Shown piece by piece: positions 44,297-56,500 of a DNA stretch of 64,000 nucleotides; within the stretch, counting starts at the first letter, position 1, and the number at the start of each line of letters is the position of its first letter. The position numbers and the translations under genes were made by a program. This DNA comes from Pseudomonas sp. ABC1 (GTDB lineage Bacteria; Pseudomonadota; Gammaproteobacteria; Pseudomonadales; Pseudomonadaceae), in NCBI RefSeq assembly GCF_013395055.1, contig NZ_CP058349.1:558001-622000 (forward strand), written 5' to 3'. Below the pieces are notes generated by a model. It saw only the letters and a list, made by a program, of their open reading frames with translations, was not told the DNA's origin and searched no databases.

Positions 44297-47200
44297 ATGA
44301 CGGAAACGGTGCAGACCAGAAAAGACGAGACGCAGCAGGTGGATGAGGCATTGCGCCAAGAGGTCGCAGCCGATCTCGGGATGCCGCCAGACGAACTGGA
44401 CGCTGATGCCAGCTTCCTCAAGCTGGGCCTGGATTCGATGCGCTTGATGGCCTGGATGCATCGCCTGCGCAAACGCGGACACAAGGTGAAGCTGCGGGAC
44501 TTGTACCAGCAACCGACCTTGAGAGGCTGGAGCCAGTTGCTACGTGAGCGCCCAGCCGTGGCCGGGAACGGCACAGCCAAGGTGCAGGAACCGGAGATTT
44601 CCGTCTCTCGATCCTGGCCGACCATGGCCGATGGGCAGTCTTTCCCACTGACACCCGTACAGCATGCCTATCTGGTGGGCCGTGCGCCGCACCAGACGCT
44701 GGGCGGCGTGGGTTGCCATCTGTACCAGGAGTTCGACGGCCGGGGCCTGGATGCCGATACCCTGGAACAGGCCATTGGTGCTTTGATCGAACGTCACCCG
44801 ATGTTGTTGGTGACTTTTCTGGACGATGGCCGTCAGCAGCGGCGCCCCGAGACGCGCTGGCGCGGCTTGACCCTGCACGATCTGCGCACAGCCTCTTCTG
44901 CGGAGTGCCAAACGCATTTACAGGCCATGCGTGAACGGCACGGTCACCGGGTTCTGGCAGTCGAACGGGGTGAGAACTTCGATTTTCAGCTCACCTTGCT
45001 GCCCGACGGTCATCACAGACTGCACGCAGACATTGACCTGCTGGTGTTGGATGCCGCTAGTTTCAGCCTGGTTTTCGAGGAGTTGGCGGCACTGATACGC
45101 GGACAGCACCTGCCCGCCGTAAGCACCGACTACGACTTTCGCAGCTATCTGGCGCAGACTGACCAGGAAAATGCGTCGATCAGACAGCAATCCAGTGAGT
45201 TTTGGCTGGAGCGCCTGGACAGCCTGCCAAATGCACCACAACTGCCCCTGGCCTGCGAACCAGAGCAGGTCAAACAGGTGCGTATTTCACGCCAGCGTGT
45301 GGAGATTCAGGCCGATGACTGGGCACGCTTCAAGGCTTGCGCAGGCGAGTATGGCGTAACGCCGACGATGGCGCTGGCCACTTGCTTCGGTGCTGTACTG
45401 GCACGCTGGTGCAGCCAACCGCGGCTTCTGTTGAATCTGACCCTGTTCGACCGCCAGCCACTGCATTCGGCCGTGGACGGCATGATTGCCGACTTCACCA
45501 ATATCCTGTTGCTCGATATTGCGGGAGAAGGCGCGAATTTCGATACGTTGGCACAAACCAACCAGCAGACGTTCACCGATGCCTACGAACACCGACACTG
45601 GTCTGGCGTGGAGCTACTGCGTGAGTTGCGCAAAACACCGGGGGCTTACCCGCACGGGGCTCCAGTGGTGTTCACCAGCAATCTGGGGCGCCCGCTGTTC
45701 GGTCATGACGTAGAACGGACGCTGGGCGCTCCCGGCTGGGGAATTTCCCAGACACCCCAAGTCTGGATTGACCACTTGGCCTACGAACATGGCGGTTCGG
45801 TCTTCCTGCAATGGGACAGCAACGCAGCCCTGTTCCCGCCTGGCATGCTCGAAGCCATGTTCCAGGCTTACGTGGGGCTGGTGCGACATTTACTGGATCA
45901 CCCGCAGGCCTGGCACGAGGCCTTGCCCGATCCGATGCCACAAGCACAGCGGGACATACGCGCGCAGATCAATGCCTATAGTGACGAGCCAGCCCCCGAA
46001 GGGTTGCTGCATGCAGGTTTCTGGCTACAGGCGCAAAGCCAACCGGATGCCGTGGCGCTGATTCATGGCGAGCGCCGCCTGAGCTATGCCGAGTTGGCCC
46101 ATCAGGCCCGTTGTTGCGCGGGCGCACTGGCAGCGCAAGGTGTCCAGCCGGGTGATCGGGTGGCAATCAGCATGTCCAAGGGGATCGGCCAGATCGTGGC
46201 CGTGCTGGGCATTCTCTATGCAGGTGCGGTGTACGTGCCTGTATCGCCGGATCAACCGCTGGAACGGCGGCGCACTATCTATCAGGGCGCGGGATCGCGA
46301 CTGGTTTTAGTCTGCCGTGATGACGATTCATCCGATGCGGTGGACGGCATCACTTTCCTGACCTGGGAGGACGCAACCGAACATGCGCCACTGGCCGGGC
46401 CGGCGGCAGTCGATGCCAATGAACCGGCATACATCATCTATACCTCCGGCTCCACCGGCATGCCCAAGGGCGTAATCATTTCCCACCGAGGGGCGCTCAA
46501 TACCTGCGTTGAGCTGAACCGGCGCTATGCCGTCTCGGCCAATGACCGGGTATTGGCACTGTCGGCGCTGCATTTTGATCTGTCGGTGTACGACATTTTC
46601 GGGCTGCTGTCGGCGGGAGGTGCCCTGGTACTGGTCAACGAGTGCCAGCGACGTGACCCTGCATGCTGGTGCGAGGTGATCGAGCAGCACGGCGTGACGA
46701 TCTGGAACACGGTTCCGGCCTTACTGGACATGTTGCTGACCTACAGCGAGGGCTTCGATCTCCAGGCACCTGCACACTTGCGAGCAGTCATGCTGTCAGG
46801 CGACTGGATTGGCCTGGATTTGCCTGGCCGTTACCGCGCGTTCCGCCCGGATGGGCAATTCATTGCCATGGGAGGGGCGACGGAGGCCTCCATCTGGTCC
46901 AACGTTTTCGACGTGGAGTCGGTAGCGCCTGAATGGCGCTCCATCCCTTACGGCTATCCACTGGCTCGACAAAAATACCGTGTTGCCGATACGCAAGGGC
47001 GCGATTGCCCGGACTGGGTTCCGGGAGAACTGTGGATTGGCGGCGAAGGTGTGGCCTTGGGCTATTTCAACGACCCGGAGCGCACCGCTCAGCAGTTCGT
47101 GACATGGAGCGACGAACGCTGGTATCGCACAGGCGATATGGGGTGCTACTGGCCGGATGGTCGGCTGGAATTTCTTGGCCGTCGGGACAAACAGGTCAAG

Positions 47201-50200
47201 GTGGGCGGCTACCGCATTGAGCTGGGCGAGATCGAGGCCGCGCTGTTGCGAATTGAGGGGGTCAAGAGCGCCGTCGCGCTGGCTGTCGGCGAGCGGGAAA
47301 AATCCCTGGCAGCCTTCGTGGTGCCGCAGGGAACGGCGCTATTCAGTACGCAACCCACCGATCCGCTGCTACCCGCCGACTATGCCGCACTGCTGCCGAT
47401 TGCTCAGTGGAGTGCAGAACAAGCCGGGCAAGAGCAGGAAGCCGATATGGCGCGTCTGGTGGCGGGCTTTCTGTATGAACACCTGACCCGCCAAGGCTTG
47501 GAGCTATCCGGCCGGATCACTGTGCAAGAGGTACTGGCCCAATACGGTGCCGAGCCGCAATGGGCAGGCTTGCTGACACGCTGGCTGGAGTCTCTGTGCC
47601 AAGCAGGCTACCTGCAGCGCCTGGCCGATGGCGGCTATACATCGGTGGAAACAGTGCCGCCTGCCTGGCAACCGCCTGGCGAGCACCCGTTGCGGGAAGC
47701 CGCCAACATGTTGTTGACGCACCATGTTGCGCTCGCCCAGATTCTGCGGGGCGAACGGCCTGCCCAGACGCTGCTGAACCATCCGTTTTGGGCACCGGAG
47801 CAGTTGCTGCTGCGTGTGCCGGGAACGCAAGAAGCCATCAGAATACTGGCCACCACGATACAGACCCTGGCAAAAACATTGGGTCGTCCGGTAAAGCTGC
47901 ATGAAGTGGGCGCTCGCAGCGGTCTGGCTGCGGCGCAGTTGCTCCAGCATCTGACTGCCGCAGAAGTGGCATACACCGCCTGGGACGAATCGCCAGAGAT
48001 GGTGCTTCGCGTCGCGGAAAGGTTGCAGCGTTACTCGCATGCAGATAGTCGGCGCTGGCATGCCGACGTGCCGCAAGAACAGTTGCACCAGGCCGATCTG
48101 GTCTGGGCCAACAATGCCTTGCACCGACTGGGGGATGCCGGCATACAGGCGGTACTGGCCTTGGCTGCACCTGCGGCTCTGGTTTTCGTACAGGAGTTGC
48201 ATCAGGTCTCCAGCCTGGCACTGGTCTCCAGTGAATTGCTGGCAGATGGCTTGGATGGTGGCTTGGCCCGGCGACTGCACGATACCGATTGGTGGCAGGA
48301 GTTGCTCGGCAGACAAGGTATGCACAACGAGGCCCAAACGCTGTTGGGCGATGTGCAATGCCTGGTGGCGCGCGCGCCGCAAGATGTTCTGAGTCCAGAT
48401 GCCGACAGGCTTTCCCAGGCATTGCGAGGACTGCTGCCGGGCTACATGGTGCCGCAACGGCTGTTCTTCCTGGATGCCTTGCCGTTGACCGCCAATGGCA
48501 AAGTGGATCACCGCGCTTTGCTGGAAAGCTGCAGCCAATCTCCTTCTCAGGTGGGCGCCGAGCGACCGTTGCCACTGGGCGACAAGGAACAGGCCATCGC
48601 TGCGCTGTGGCGCGACCTGCTGAATGTGGAGCACCTCTACCGTGACAGCCATTTCTTCCGCCTGGGCGGCGATAGCCTGCTGGCGACTCGCCTGATCGGG
48701 GAATTGAGCCGGCGCGGCTACTCGGCAGGACTGGGCGACCTGTTCGACTTCCCGACACTGGCGGCATTTGCCGAAACCGTACACTGCGGCGAGACCCTGG
48801 CAACGCATGGCCTGCGCCATGATCCAGCCAGTCGCTACACACCTTTCCCGCTGACGGATGTCCAGCAAGCCTATCTGGTCGGACGTCAGCCGGGCTTTGC
48901 GCTGGGCGGAGTTGGCTCACACTTCTTCGTCGAGTTCGAGGTCGATGACCTGGACGTTCCCCGCTTCGAGTGGGCCATGAACCGGCTGGTCAGTCGACAT
49001 GACACTTTGCGGGCCATTGTGCAGGACGGTATGCAACTGGTGCTGCCACAGGTGCCGGACTTCAAGTTGCCATGTCACCCAGTGGCCGACCTGAATGATG
49101 ATGCAACCGTGGCATTGCGCGAGCGATTGGCTCGGCAAGTACTCGACCCATCGCGCTGGCCGGTCTTCGATATTCAGGCCGCCATGGTGGATGGCGGAGC
49201 CAAGGCCAGCCTGTTCGTATGTCTGGACAACCTGATGCTCGATGGACTGAGCATGCAAATCCTGCTCGCTGAGCTGGAACAGCTCTACACCAGCCCAGAA
49301 CAAGCCTTGCCAGCGCTGGAGATTGGCTTTCGGGACTATCTGGAGCACATGCAACTGCGCAGGGTTAACGAAGTTTCGGTGGCGTACTGGGCTCGCCGCG
49401 TGGAGAGCCTGCCACCGGCTCCACGCCTGCCACTACGCTGTGAGCCTGGTGACGTGGGTATCCCGCATTTTGCGCGACTCTCGGCCTGGCTCTCTGCTCC
49501 ACAGTGGGAGGCGCTCAAGGCCCGCGCCCGGGCCGAGGGGTTGACCCCTTCGGCACTGTTGCTCTCTGCGTATGCCGCAACCTTATCGGCCTGGGCGGAA
49601 CGCGACGACCTGTGCCTGAACCTGACGCTCTTCGATCGGCAGCCCCTGCACCCCCAGATCGAACAAGTGCTGGGCGACTTCACGACCTTGCTGCTGTTGG
49701 CCTGGCAACCGGCTGCAGATTGGCGCAGCAGTGCTCATGGATTGCAGCAGCGCCTACGCCAGGACCTCTTGCATCGCGACGTTTCAGCCATTCAGGTGAT
49801 GCGTCAACTCGCCCAGCGGGCAGGACAAGCGGCTGCGGCCATGCCTGTGGTGTTTACCAGCGCACTGGGCTTCGAGCAGGAACGCTTCCTGGCACATGCC
49901 TCTTGGATGAAACCGCGATGGGGGCTTTCACATACGCCACAAGTCTGGCTCGACCACCAGGTTTACGAGTCCGAGGGCGAGCTGCGTTTCAACTGGGACT
50001 ATGTACAGGAGCTGTTCGAGCCGCAGCAGATTCAGACCATGTTCGATCGCTATGTGGCACTGCTACAGCGGCTGGCGACCGACGATGCAGCGTGGAGCCA
50101 ACCACTGGAAACGCTGGTGCCCCGCTTGGAAGGGATCGCCAGGGTTGCTTCATCGCCGCCCGCGCAACCTGCGCCTGAAATACCGGCAGAGGCCGCGGTG

Positions 50201-50527
50201 CTGCGGGCTGATGACGCTCTGGTGCAAGCGTTGTGCCGGCATTTCGAGCTGGTGGTCGGGCGTCCGATTCAGCCGCGCCAGTCTTTCTTCGATGCAGGCG
50301 CTACCTCTCTGAAGCTGGTTCAGTTGCATGTGCATCTGACCCAGGTCGGTCACGACGGTCTGCTGGTCACCGATCTGTTTGCCCAAGCCACTCCGCTGGC
50401 CTTGGCGACACACCTGCACGGCCATTCGAGTGTGGCGAATGACACCGACAGCATCAACGAGGAACGCCGCGAACTGTTGGCGCAACGCAAGGCCAGGGCT
50501 CAACGCCGGCGTGGGAGCATAGTGTGA
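44297..50527 (+). CDS. irp2: HMWP2-like nonribosomal peptide synthetase
   Basis: First assembly-line protein for the siderophore, 2076 residues. ATG 44297 follows AAAGGAG; an earlier in-frame start is rejected. Domains: aryl carrier (GLDSMRL, Ser near 49), cyclization Cy1 (from about 115, DxxxxDxxS as DLLVLDAAS), adenylation (about 570-1400, YTSGSTGMPKG near 713) interrupted by a methyltransferase-like epimerase domain (EVGARSGLAAA near 1202), PCP1 (FFRLGGDSL near 1453), Cy2 (from about 1516, DNLMLDGLS), PCP2 (FFDAGATSL near 1997). This is the HMWP2 order. The A domain is expected to load cysteine, giving hydroxyphenyl-thiazoline intermediates from salicylate. Confidence 0.93.
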   Translation: MTETVQTRKDETQQVDEALRQEVAADLGMPPDELDADASFLKLGLDSMRLMAWMHRLRKRGHKVKLRDLYQQPTLRGWSQLLRERPAVAGNGTAKVQEPEISVSRSWPTMADGQSFPLTPVQHAYLVGRAPHQTLGGVGCHLYQEFDGRGLDADTLEQAIGALIERHPMLLVTFLDDGRQQRRPETRWRGLTLHDLRTASSAECQTHLQAMRERHGHRVLAVERGENFDFQLTLLPDGHHRLHADIDLLVLDAASFSLVFEELAALIRGQHLPAVSTDYDFRSYLAQTDQENASIRQQSSEFWLERLDSLPNAPQLPLACEPEQVKQVRISRQRVEIQADDWARFKACAGEYGVTPTMALATCFGAVLARWCSQPRLLLNLTLFDRQPLHSAVDGMIADFTNILLLDIAGEGANFDTLAQTNQQTFTDAYEHRHWSGVELLRELRKTPGAYPHGAPVVFTSNLGRPLFGHDVERTLGAPGWGISQTPQVWIDHLAYEHGGSVFLQWDSNAALFPPGMLEAMFQAYVGLVRHLLDHPQAWHEALPDPMPQAQRDIRAQINAYSDEPAPEGLLHAGFWLQAQSQPDAVALIHGERRLSYAELAHQARCCAGALAAQGVQPGDRVAISMSKGIGQIVAVLGILYAGAVYVPVSPDQPLERRRTIYQGAGSRLVLVCRDDDSSDAVDGITFLTWEDATEHAPLAGPAAVDANEPAYIIYTSGSTGMPKGVIISHRGALNTCVELNRRYAVSANDRVLALSALHFDLSVYDIFGLLSAGGALVLVNECQRRDPACWCEVIEQHGVTIWNTVPALLDMLLTYSEGFDLQAPAHLRAVMLSGDWIGLDLPGRYRAFRPDGQFIAMGGATEASIWSNVFDVESVAPEWRSIPYGYPLARQKYRVADTQGRDCPDWVPGELWIGGEGVALGYFNDPERTAQQFVTWSDERWYRTGDMGCYWPDGRLEFLGRRDKQVKVGGYRIELGEIEAALLRIEGVKSAVALAVGEREKSLAAFVVPQGTALFSTQPTDPLLPADYAALLPIAQWSAEQAGQEQEADMARLVAGFLYEHLTRQGLELSGRITVQEVLAQYGAEPQWAGLLTRWLESLCQAGYLQRLADGGYTSVETVPPAWQPPGEHPLREAANMLLTHHVALAQILRGERPAQTLLNHPFWAPEQLLLRVPGTQEAIRILATTIQTLAKTLGRPVKLHEVGARSGLAAAQLLQHLTAAEVAYTAWDESPEMVLRVAERLQRYSHADSRRWHADVPQEQLHQADLVWANNALHRLGDAGIQAVLALAAPAALVFVQELHQVSSLALVSSELLADGLDGGLARRLHDTDWWQELLGRQGMHNEAQTLLGDVQCLVARAPQDVLSPDADRLSQALRGLLPGYMVPQRLFFLDALPLTANGKVDHRALLESCSQSPSQVGAERPLPLGDKEQAIAALWRDLLNVEHLYRDSHFFRLGGDSLLATRLIGELSRRGYSAGLGDLFDFPTLAAFAETVHCGETLATHGLRHDPASRYTPFPLTDVQQAYLVGRQPGFALGGVGSHFFVEFEVDDLDVPRFEWAMNRLVSRHDTLRAIVQDGMQLVLPQVPDFKLPCHPVADLNDDATVALRERLARQVLDPSRWPVFDIQAAMVDGGAKASLFVCLDNLMLDGLSMQILLAELEQLYTSPEQALPALEIGFRDYLEHMQLRRVNEVSVAYWARRVESLPPAPRLPLRCEPGDVGIPHFARLSAWLSAPQWEALKARARAEGLTPSALLLSAYAATLSAWAERDDLCLNLTLFDRQPLHPQIEQVLGDFTTLLLLAWQPAADWRSSAHGLQQRLRQDLLHRDVSAIQVMRQLAQRAGQAAAAMPVVFTSALGFEQERFLAHASWMKPRWGLSHTPQVWLDHQVYESEGELRFNWDYVQELFEPQQIQTMFDRYVALLQRLATDDAAWSQPLETLVPRLEGIARVASSPPAQPAPEIPAEAAVLRADDALVQALCRHFELVVGRPIQPRQSFFDAGATSLKLVQLHVHLTQVGHDGLLVTDLFAQATPLALATHLHGHSSVANDTDSINEERRELLAQRKARAQRRRGSIV

Positions 50528-53500
50528 ATATTGAAGAACTCTTGAATCATCATTACCCGGACTGCGAGCCAATCGCGGTGATCGGCTATGCCAGTCGCTT
50601 CCCTGAAGCCGCTGATAGCGATGCCTATTGGGCCAATCTGGTTGCCGGGCATGAGTGCAACCGGCAATTCTCCCGCCAGGAACTGCTGGATGCCGGTATT
50701 CCAGCATCCGTCATCGACGATCCGGCCTATGTGCCGCGTGGCACCGTGGTGCCCGATGCCGACGCTTTCGATGCAGAGCTGTTTGGCTATTCGCGCCAGG
50801 AAGCCGAACTGATCGACCCGCAACAGCGCCTGTTTCTGCAGATGGCCTGGCACGCGCTGGAACACGCGGGCTATGCGCCCAAGGCAGTGCCACACAAGAC
50901 TGGCGTATTCGGCTCGGGCCGGATCAGTACTTATCCAGGGCGTGGGGCCATCAATATCGCCGAAGTGGCCCATGTGCGCAGCCTTCAATCGCTGATGGGC
51001 AACGACAAGGACTATGTGGCGACAAGGGCTGCCTACAAGCTGGACCTTCGCGGTCCTGCCATGACCGTGCAGACAGCATGCTCAAGCTCGCTCGTGGCCA
51101 CCCATATGGCCTGCGAAAGCCTGCGCTCGGGCGAATGCGACATGGCCATTGCCGGTGGGGTTGCCGTGTCTTTCCCGCAAGTAAGCGGCTATTTGTACCA
51201 GCAAGGCATGATTTTCTCGCCAGATGGGCATTGTCGGCCTTTCGATGCACAGGCCCAAGGCACTTATGGCGGCAATGGCGTGGCGGCTGTGGTGCTTCGA
51301 CGCCTGTCCGACGCCCTGCGCGATGGTGACCCGATCGCCGCAGTGGTGCTGGGTAGCGCCATCAACAACGATGGCAGTCAGAAAGTTGGCTATACCGCAC
51401 CGTCCGTACTCGGGCAGCGCGACGTGATAGCCGATGCCTGGAGCCTGGCCGGAGTACGCAGCCAGCAAATCGGCATGATCGAGGCCCACGGCACGGCCAC
51501 GCCTCTGGGCGATTCGATCGAATTGCAGGCACTGCATGGCGTCTTCCACTCCCCTGACCAGGGGCCAGCCTGCGCGCTGGGGTCCGTCAAGAGCAACATG
51601 GGGCATCTGGATACAGCGGCCGGTATCGCCAGTTTCCTCAAGGCGGTACTGGCGGTCGAGCATGGCACGATCCCTCCATGCGTGAATTTCAGCCAGGCCA
51701 ATCCGGCATTGCATCTGGAGAGCGGGCCGTTCTATGTACCCAACGATGCACAGCCCTGGGAGGCTCCGGTGCGCGTGGCTGGGGTTTCGTCCTTTGGTAT
51801 TGGTGGCACGAACTGCCATATGGTCGTGGCGTCTCTGCCGCGAGAGTTGCAACAGCAATCCAGGTCTGACAGCGACAAAGAACACGGCACCGAGGATGTA
51901 TTGCTGTTGAGTGCCAACAGTGAGGCGGCCTTGCAGCGCTTGGCGGGTGCATACGCGACCGCGTTGCAAGAGCAACCTGCCGCTGATGTGGCTCGCACGG
52001 CGTTGACTGGTCGTCTGCTCACTATGCCATGGCGTCTGGCCGTGCCCGTATGCGATGAAACCGTGGAAGCCCTGCATGCCTTTGCTGGAGGTGAGGACGA
52101 CATCCTAGTTCAGACCGGGCATGGCGCGACAGGCAGACAGGTGTGGTTGTTTACCGGCCAGGGTTCCCAATGGCCAGGTATGGCGAAAACCTGGCATGAC
52201 AGTTCACCGGCATTTGCAGCAGGTCTGGCCCGTTGCCTGGCGGTTTTCGACGCTCAAGATCACACATTCGCTGATGGCTTGCGCAAGGCATTGCTGGAGC
52301 CCGTAGATGGCTTGCTCCAGAGCATGGAATACGCCCAACCCGCCATCGTGGCCTTCGAGTTGGCGATGGCCGCGCATTGGCAGGCGCAAGGTTTAATGCC
52401 AGACATGGTGCTGGGCCATTCGGTCGGTGAGTTCGCGGCAGCGGTCGTAGCCGGACACTACACCCATGAACAGGTCTTGCCCCTGGTGCGCAGGCGCGGT
52501 GTATTGATGGACAGATGCAGCGGTGGCGCGATGCTATCGGTGTTTGCTGACGAGGCCAAGGCCATGCCCGTTGCCACACGCCTGGGACTGGATCTGGCTG
52601 CGTGCAATGGCGAGCGGCATCTGGTGTTTTCCGGTGAGCGTGACCTGATCGCAAAGCTGGCCGCTGAACTGGAAAGCATGGATGTTCGCACCAAACCACT
52701 GATAGTCACGGGGGCGGCCCATTCACGGATGCTCGACTCGATACTGGATGAGTTCGGGCAAGCCACAAACCGCTTGCATGCACAGGCTGGCACGATCGCG
52801 TTCATCTCGGGCCTGACCGGCGATGTGGTGGACGCGGCACAGTTGAACCAGCCGGATTTCTGGCCGAACCATATGCGCCGCCCAGTGCGATTCATCCAAT
52901 GCCTGCACAAGGCTCTGGAAGACGGCGCTGGCCTGTTCCTGGAAATGGGACCAGATGCCCCCTTGGCCGGTATCGGCCAGCGGGAGCTGGGCAGCGCCGC
53001 ACATTGGGTGGCCAGCGCCAGGCGCAATCAATCGGCGCAGCGCCCGTTGCGTCAGGCATTGATGCAATTATTCGTGGCCGGCCTCGATCTGCCTTGGCCT
53101 GAGCGATTGGGTGGGTCGGGCCACAAGTGCCATGCACCACTGTATCCCTTTGAGTTGCAGCGCTACTGGCGCGATGCACCTGCTGCGGGAACGACGATGA
53201 GCAGCGCGCCACAGTTCCTGCCGAGCACCAGTCTGCCGAAAGCGCGCAGTGTGGTGTTGCAGGAAGCACAAACGTTGGACCTGCCGCGCCTGGAAGCGCT
53301 GTACCGCTGCGTTGTCAAACTGCATGCCATCTACGTTGATCGGTTGGTGCGGCGTTGTGTGGGAGATCGCATCGACCTGGGCGTGACGGTGCTGGATATC
53401 CTGCGCGACGGGCGCCTGTTGCCACGACATCGACAGTTGCTGGCGAGACTGCTCAATGCCTGCGCAGAGGATGGCTATCTGCAACGGCAGGATGGCCGCT

Positions 53501-56500
53501 ACGCCACGCGAACCGCTGCACCTCACGCAGACCATGACCGCTTGCTCGACGAACTGAAGGGGTATTGCGAAGGCCTGGACGTGATTGCCGACACTGTGCA
53601 GCGTGCGGGTGCCAGCCTGTACGAAATGATGAGTGGTGCGATTGAGCCCGTGGCCATCATCTTCCCGGAAGGCGCATCCAGCGGTGTGGAAGTGCTGTAT
53701 CAGGATTTCAGCTTCGGACGCTACTTCAACCAGATTGCCGCAGGTGTAGTTGCCGATCTGGTACGCAGCCGAGGAGAGCCGGGCCAGCAGCAACCGGCAT
53801 ACCAGGTACTGGAAGTGGGTGGCGGCACCGGCGGCACCACCGCCTGGGTGCTGCCTGCGCTTTCTGGCAAGAAAGGCGTGCACTATGTGTTCACGGATAT
53901 TTCGCCAATCTTCACCCGCCGCGCCGAACAGAAGTTCGCCAGCTTCGATTTCGTCGAGTTCCGGGAATTCGACTTGCAGAAAAGTGCGGCGTCACAAGGC
54001 TTCGTTGCGGGCGATTTCGATCTGATCGTGGCAGCCAACGTCATCCATGCCACGCAGCATGTGGGCGACACGCTGACGAACTTGCTGCCCTTGCTCAAAC
54101 CGGGCGGCAAGCTGCTGATGCGCGAGATCACCCGCCCCATGCGTCTGTTCGATTTCGTCTTTGGCCCGCTGGTACTGCCGCTGCATGATGAACAAGCCCG
54201 AGGTGGTGAACTGTTCCTGAGTACGGCTCACTGGCGTGAGCAGTGCCTGGCCGCTGGGTTCGCTCAGGTCGAATGGCTGCCGGAGGACGGGACGGCCACG
54301 GCAGACATGAGTGAGCACATCGTGCTGGCGACGGCCCCAGGCGCATCTGCCATCCAGGCTGCGTCCATGCGACTGGGTAGCGGCCTGCTGGGACAGGCGC
54401 TCACCAACGACGGTTGCTACCTCGCTGACTGGTCTGATTGCGCAGATCAGGAGCGTGAATGGATGGATCGGGTTGACGCGGCATGCCGGGAATTGGCACA
54501 CCGCCATGGCGATGGCAGGCATGTGCCGATCGTCAAGGTGCCCACGCGAGCGCCAGAATGGTTGAGCCTGGTGCGCCTGCAGTGGCAGGCCAGGCTGATG
54601 CAGCCTGCACAAATCGAATTGGCGTTGCTCACCCCCGATGGTGCCTGGCAAGACCTGTCTGCCAAGCATTCGGATAATGGCAGTGGACTGCCCATGCTTT
54701 CGGCAACACCGGACACCCACTATGACTGGTGCTGGGAGCGTATTGGCCGAAGTTCAAGCGAGATACCCCCGGGAAATTTCCGTCTGGCCCAGCAATCGGG
54801 TGAGGCTTTGGCGGATGAACTGGCGCAGGCAGGCATTACTCTGGACGGCAATGCCAAAGAGGTGTTGCTGGTGTTGCCTACCGCCGCCAGCCTGGAAACG
54901 GTAGCCGATGCCGTACTTGGCACGCTTGCCGATCAACCAGGCGGCCGGATCGTGATGGTGACACGCTCGGCCTGGGCGCTGGACGATGGCGAGCCCGTCG
55001 ACGCTGCCCACCACGCCGCCTGGGGCCTGGTTCGCACTGCCGCCGTTGAACTGGCCACCCAGAATGCGGGACGCATCATCGTGGCAGTCGATCTTGCCGC
55101 CGCTGCGTCGTGGGAGGATCTGATCATCGGCTTGCAAAGCGTAACGGACGGTGCCCAGTGGGTTGCCGTGCGCCAGGGACATGCCTTAACGCCTCGGCTG
55201 CAATCGCATCGCCATGCCGCCGCTGCACTGGATGGACGGAGCCTGCAAGGCGATGCTTGGCATGTGGTGACAGGCGGGTTGGGAGGCCTTGGCCGATTGA
55301 GTGCGGCATGGCTGGCCAGCCGCGGCGCACGCCGGATTGCATTGCTTGCGCATCGCGAGCATGACGATGCTGTCGATTTCATTGCGCATCAGCAGCAATG
55401 CCATGGCGCCACGTTGACGTGCCGGGTCTGCGACGTTGCCGACCTTGATGCCCTCGACGCCGTATTGAGCGATCTGCAGGCCGATGGCGGCGTGGCGGGC
55501 GTGATTCATGCTGCAGGTTTACTGGATGACGGCCCGATCTCGGCTTGGAGTGTTGATAGGCTGGCCCCGGTGCTGGCGGTCAAGGCCCATGCGGCGCGAC
55601 GCATTTACGACAGACTGCGCGAGGTCAATAGTCAGTCCTATCTGCTGCTGTACTCCTCGGCAGCGGCCGCCCTGGGCAGTGCGGGCCAGGCAGGCCACGC
55701 ACTGGCAAGCGCCTATCTGGATGGCCTGGCTTATGAGGCAGCAGCCAAGGTTGGCAACCCGGTTCAGGTCACGTCCATTGCTTGGGGAGCCTGGGGAGAA
55801 ACCGGCCGTGCAGCGGACGAAAGTTTGCAGGCTGCGCTGGCCCAGGATGGCATGGGCGTGTTGAGCGATGCCGAAGGACTGTGGCACCTGGAACAGGCTA
55901 TCTCACGGGGCGCTCCCTATCGTCTGGCGATGCGCGTGCTGCCAGAGCATCTGGATGATCGTCGCAAGCAGCTACTGGGCCTGACACAGGCGCAAGCGCA
56001 GCAAGCCATCACCCGAGTAGCGCAGGAGACTCCCGCGTCAGGGCAAGCCCAGGACATGGATCTGCCAGCAGACAAGCTGGTCGATGCTGCCGCTGTCGCG
56101 CAATGGCTGGCGGCCCAGATTGCCGCGCAATTGCGACTGGACAATCCTGCACGCCTGTCCCCCAAGCGCGACTTGGTTCAATTGGGGCTGGACTCTCTGC
56201 TGTTTTTGGAGCTGAACAGCACGATTCAGCGTCGCCTGGGTGTGCGTATCGAGGCTGCGCAAGCCTATCAGGACTTGACGATCGACGGCTTGAGTCGACT
56301 GATCGCCGCACAATCGACGCAAATTCCTGGAACTCTACCGCAGCCAGCGCAACTGGAGCACGATGCCCAGGGACGCTTTCAACCGTTCCCGCTAACGCCG
56401 ATTCAGCATGCCTATTGGATGGGCCGAACCAGCCTGATCGACTACGGTGGCGTGGCCTGCCATGTGCTGTTCGAGTGGGATCTGCACCGTGATCAATTCG

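Noticed and set aside
47504..48868. 454-codon minus-strand frame inside irp2
   Set aside because: Lies opposite the A/E domain region of the synthetase; no motif of its own.
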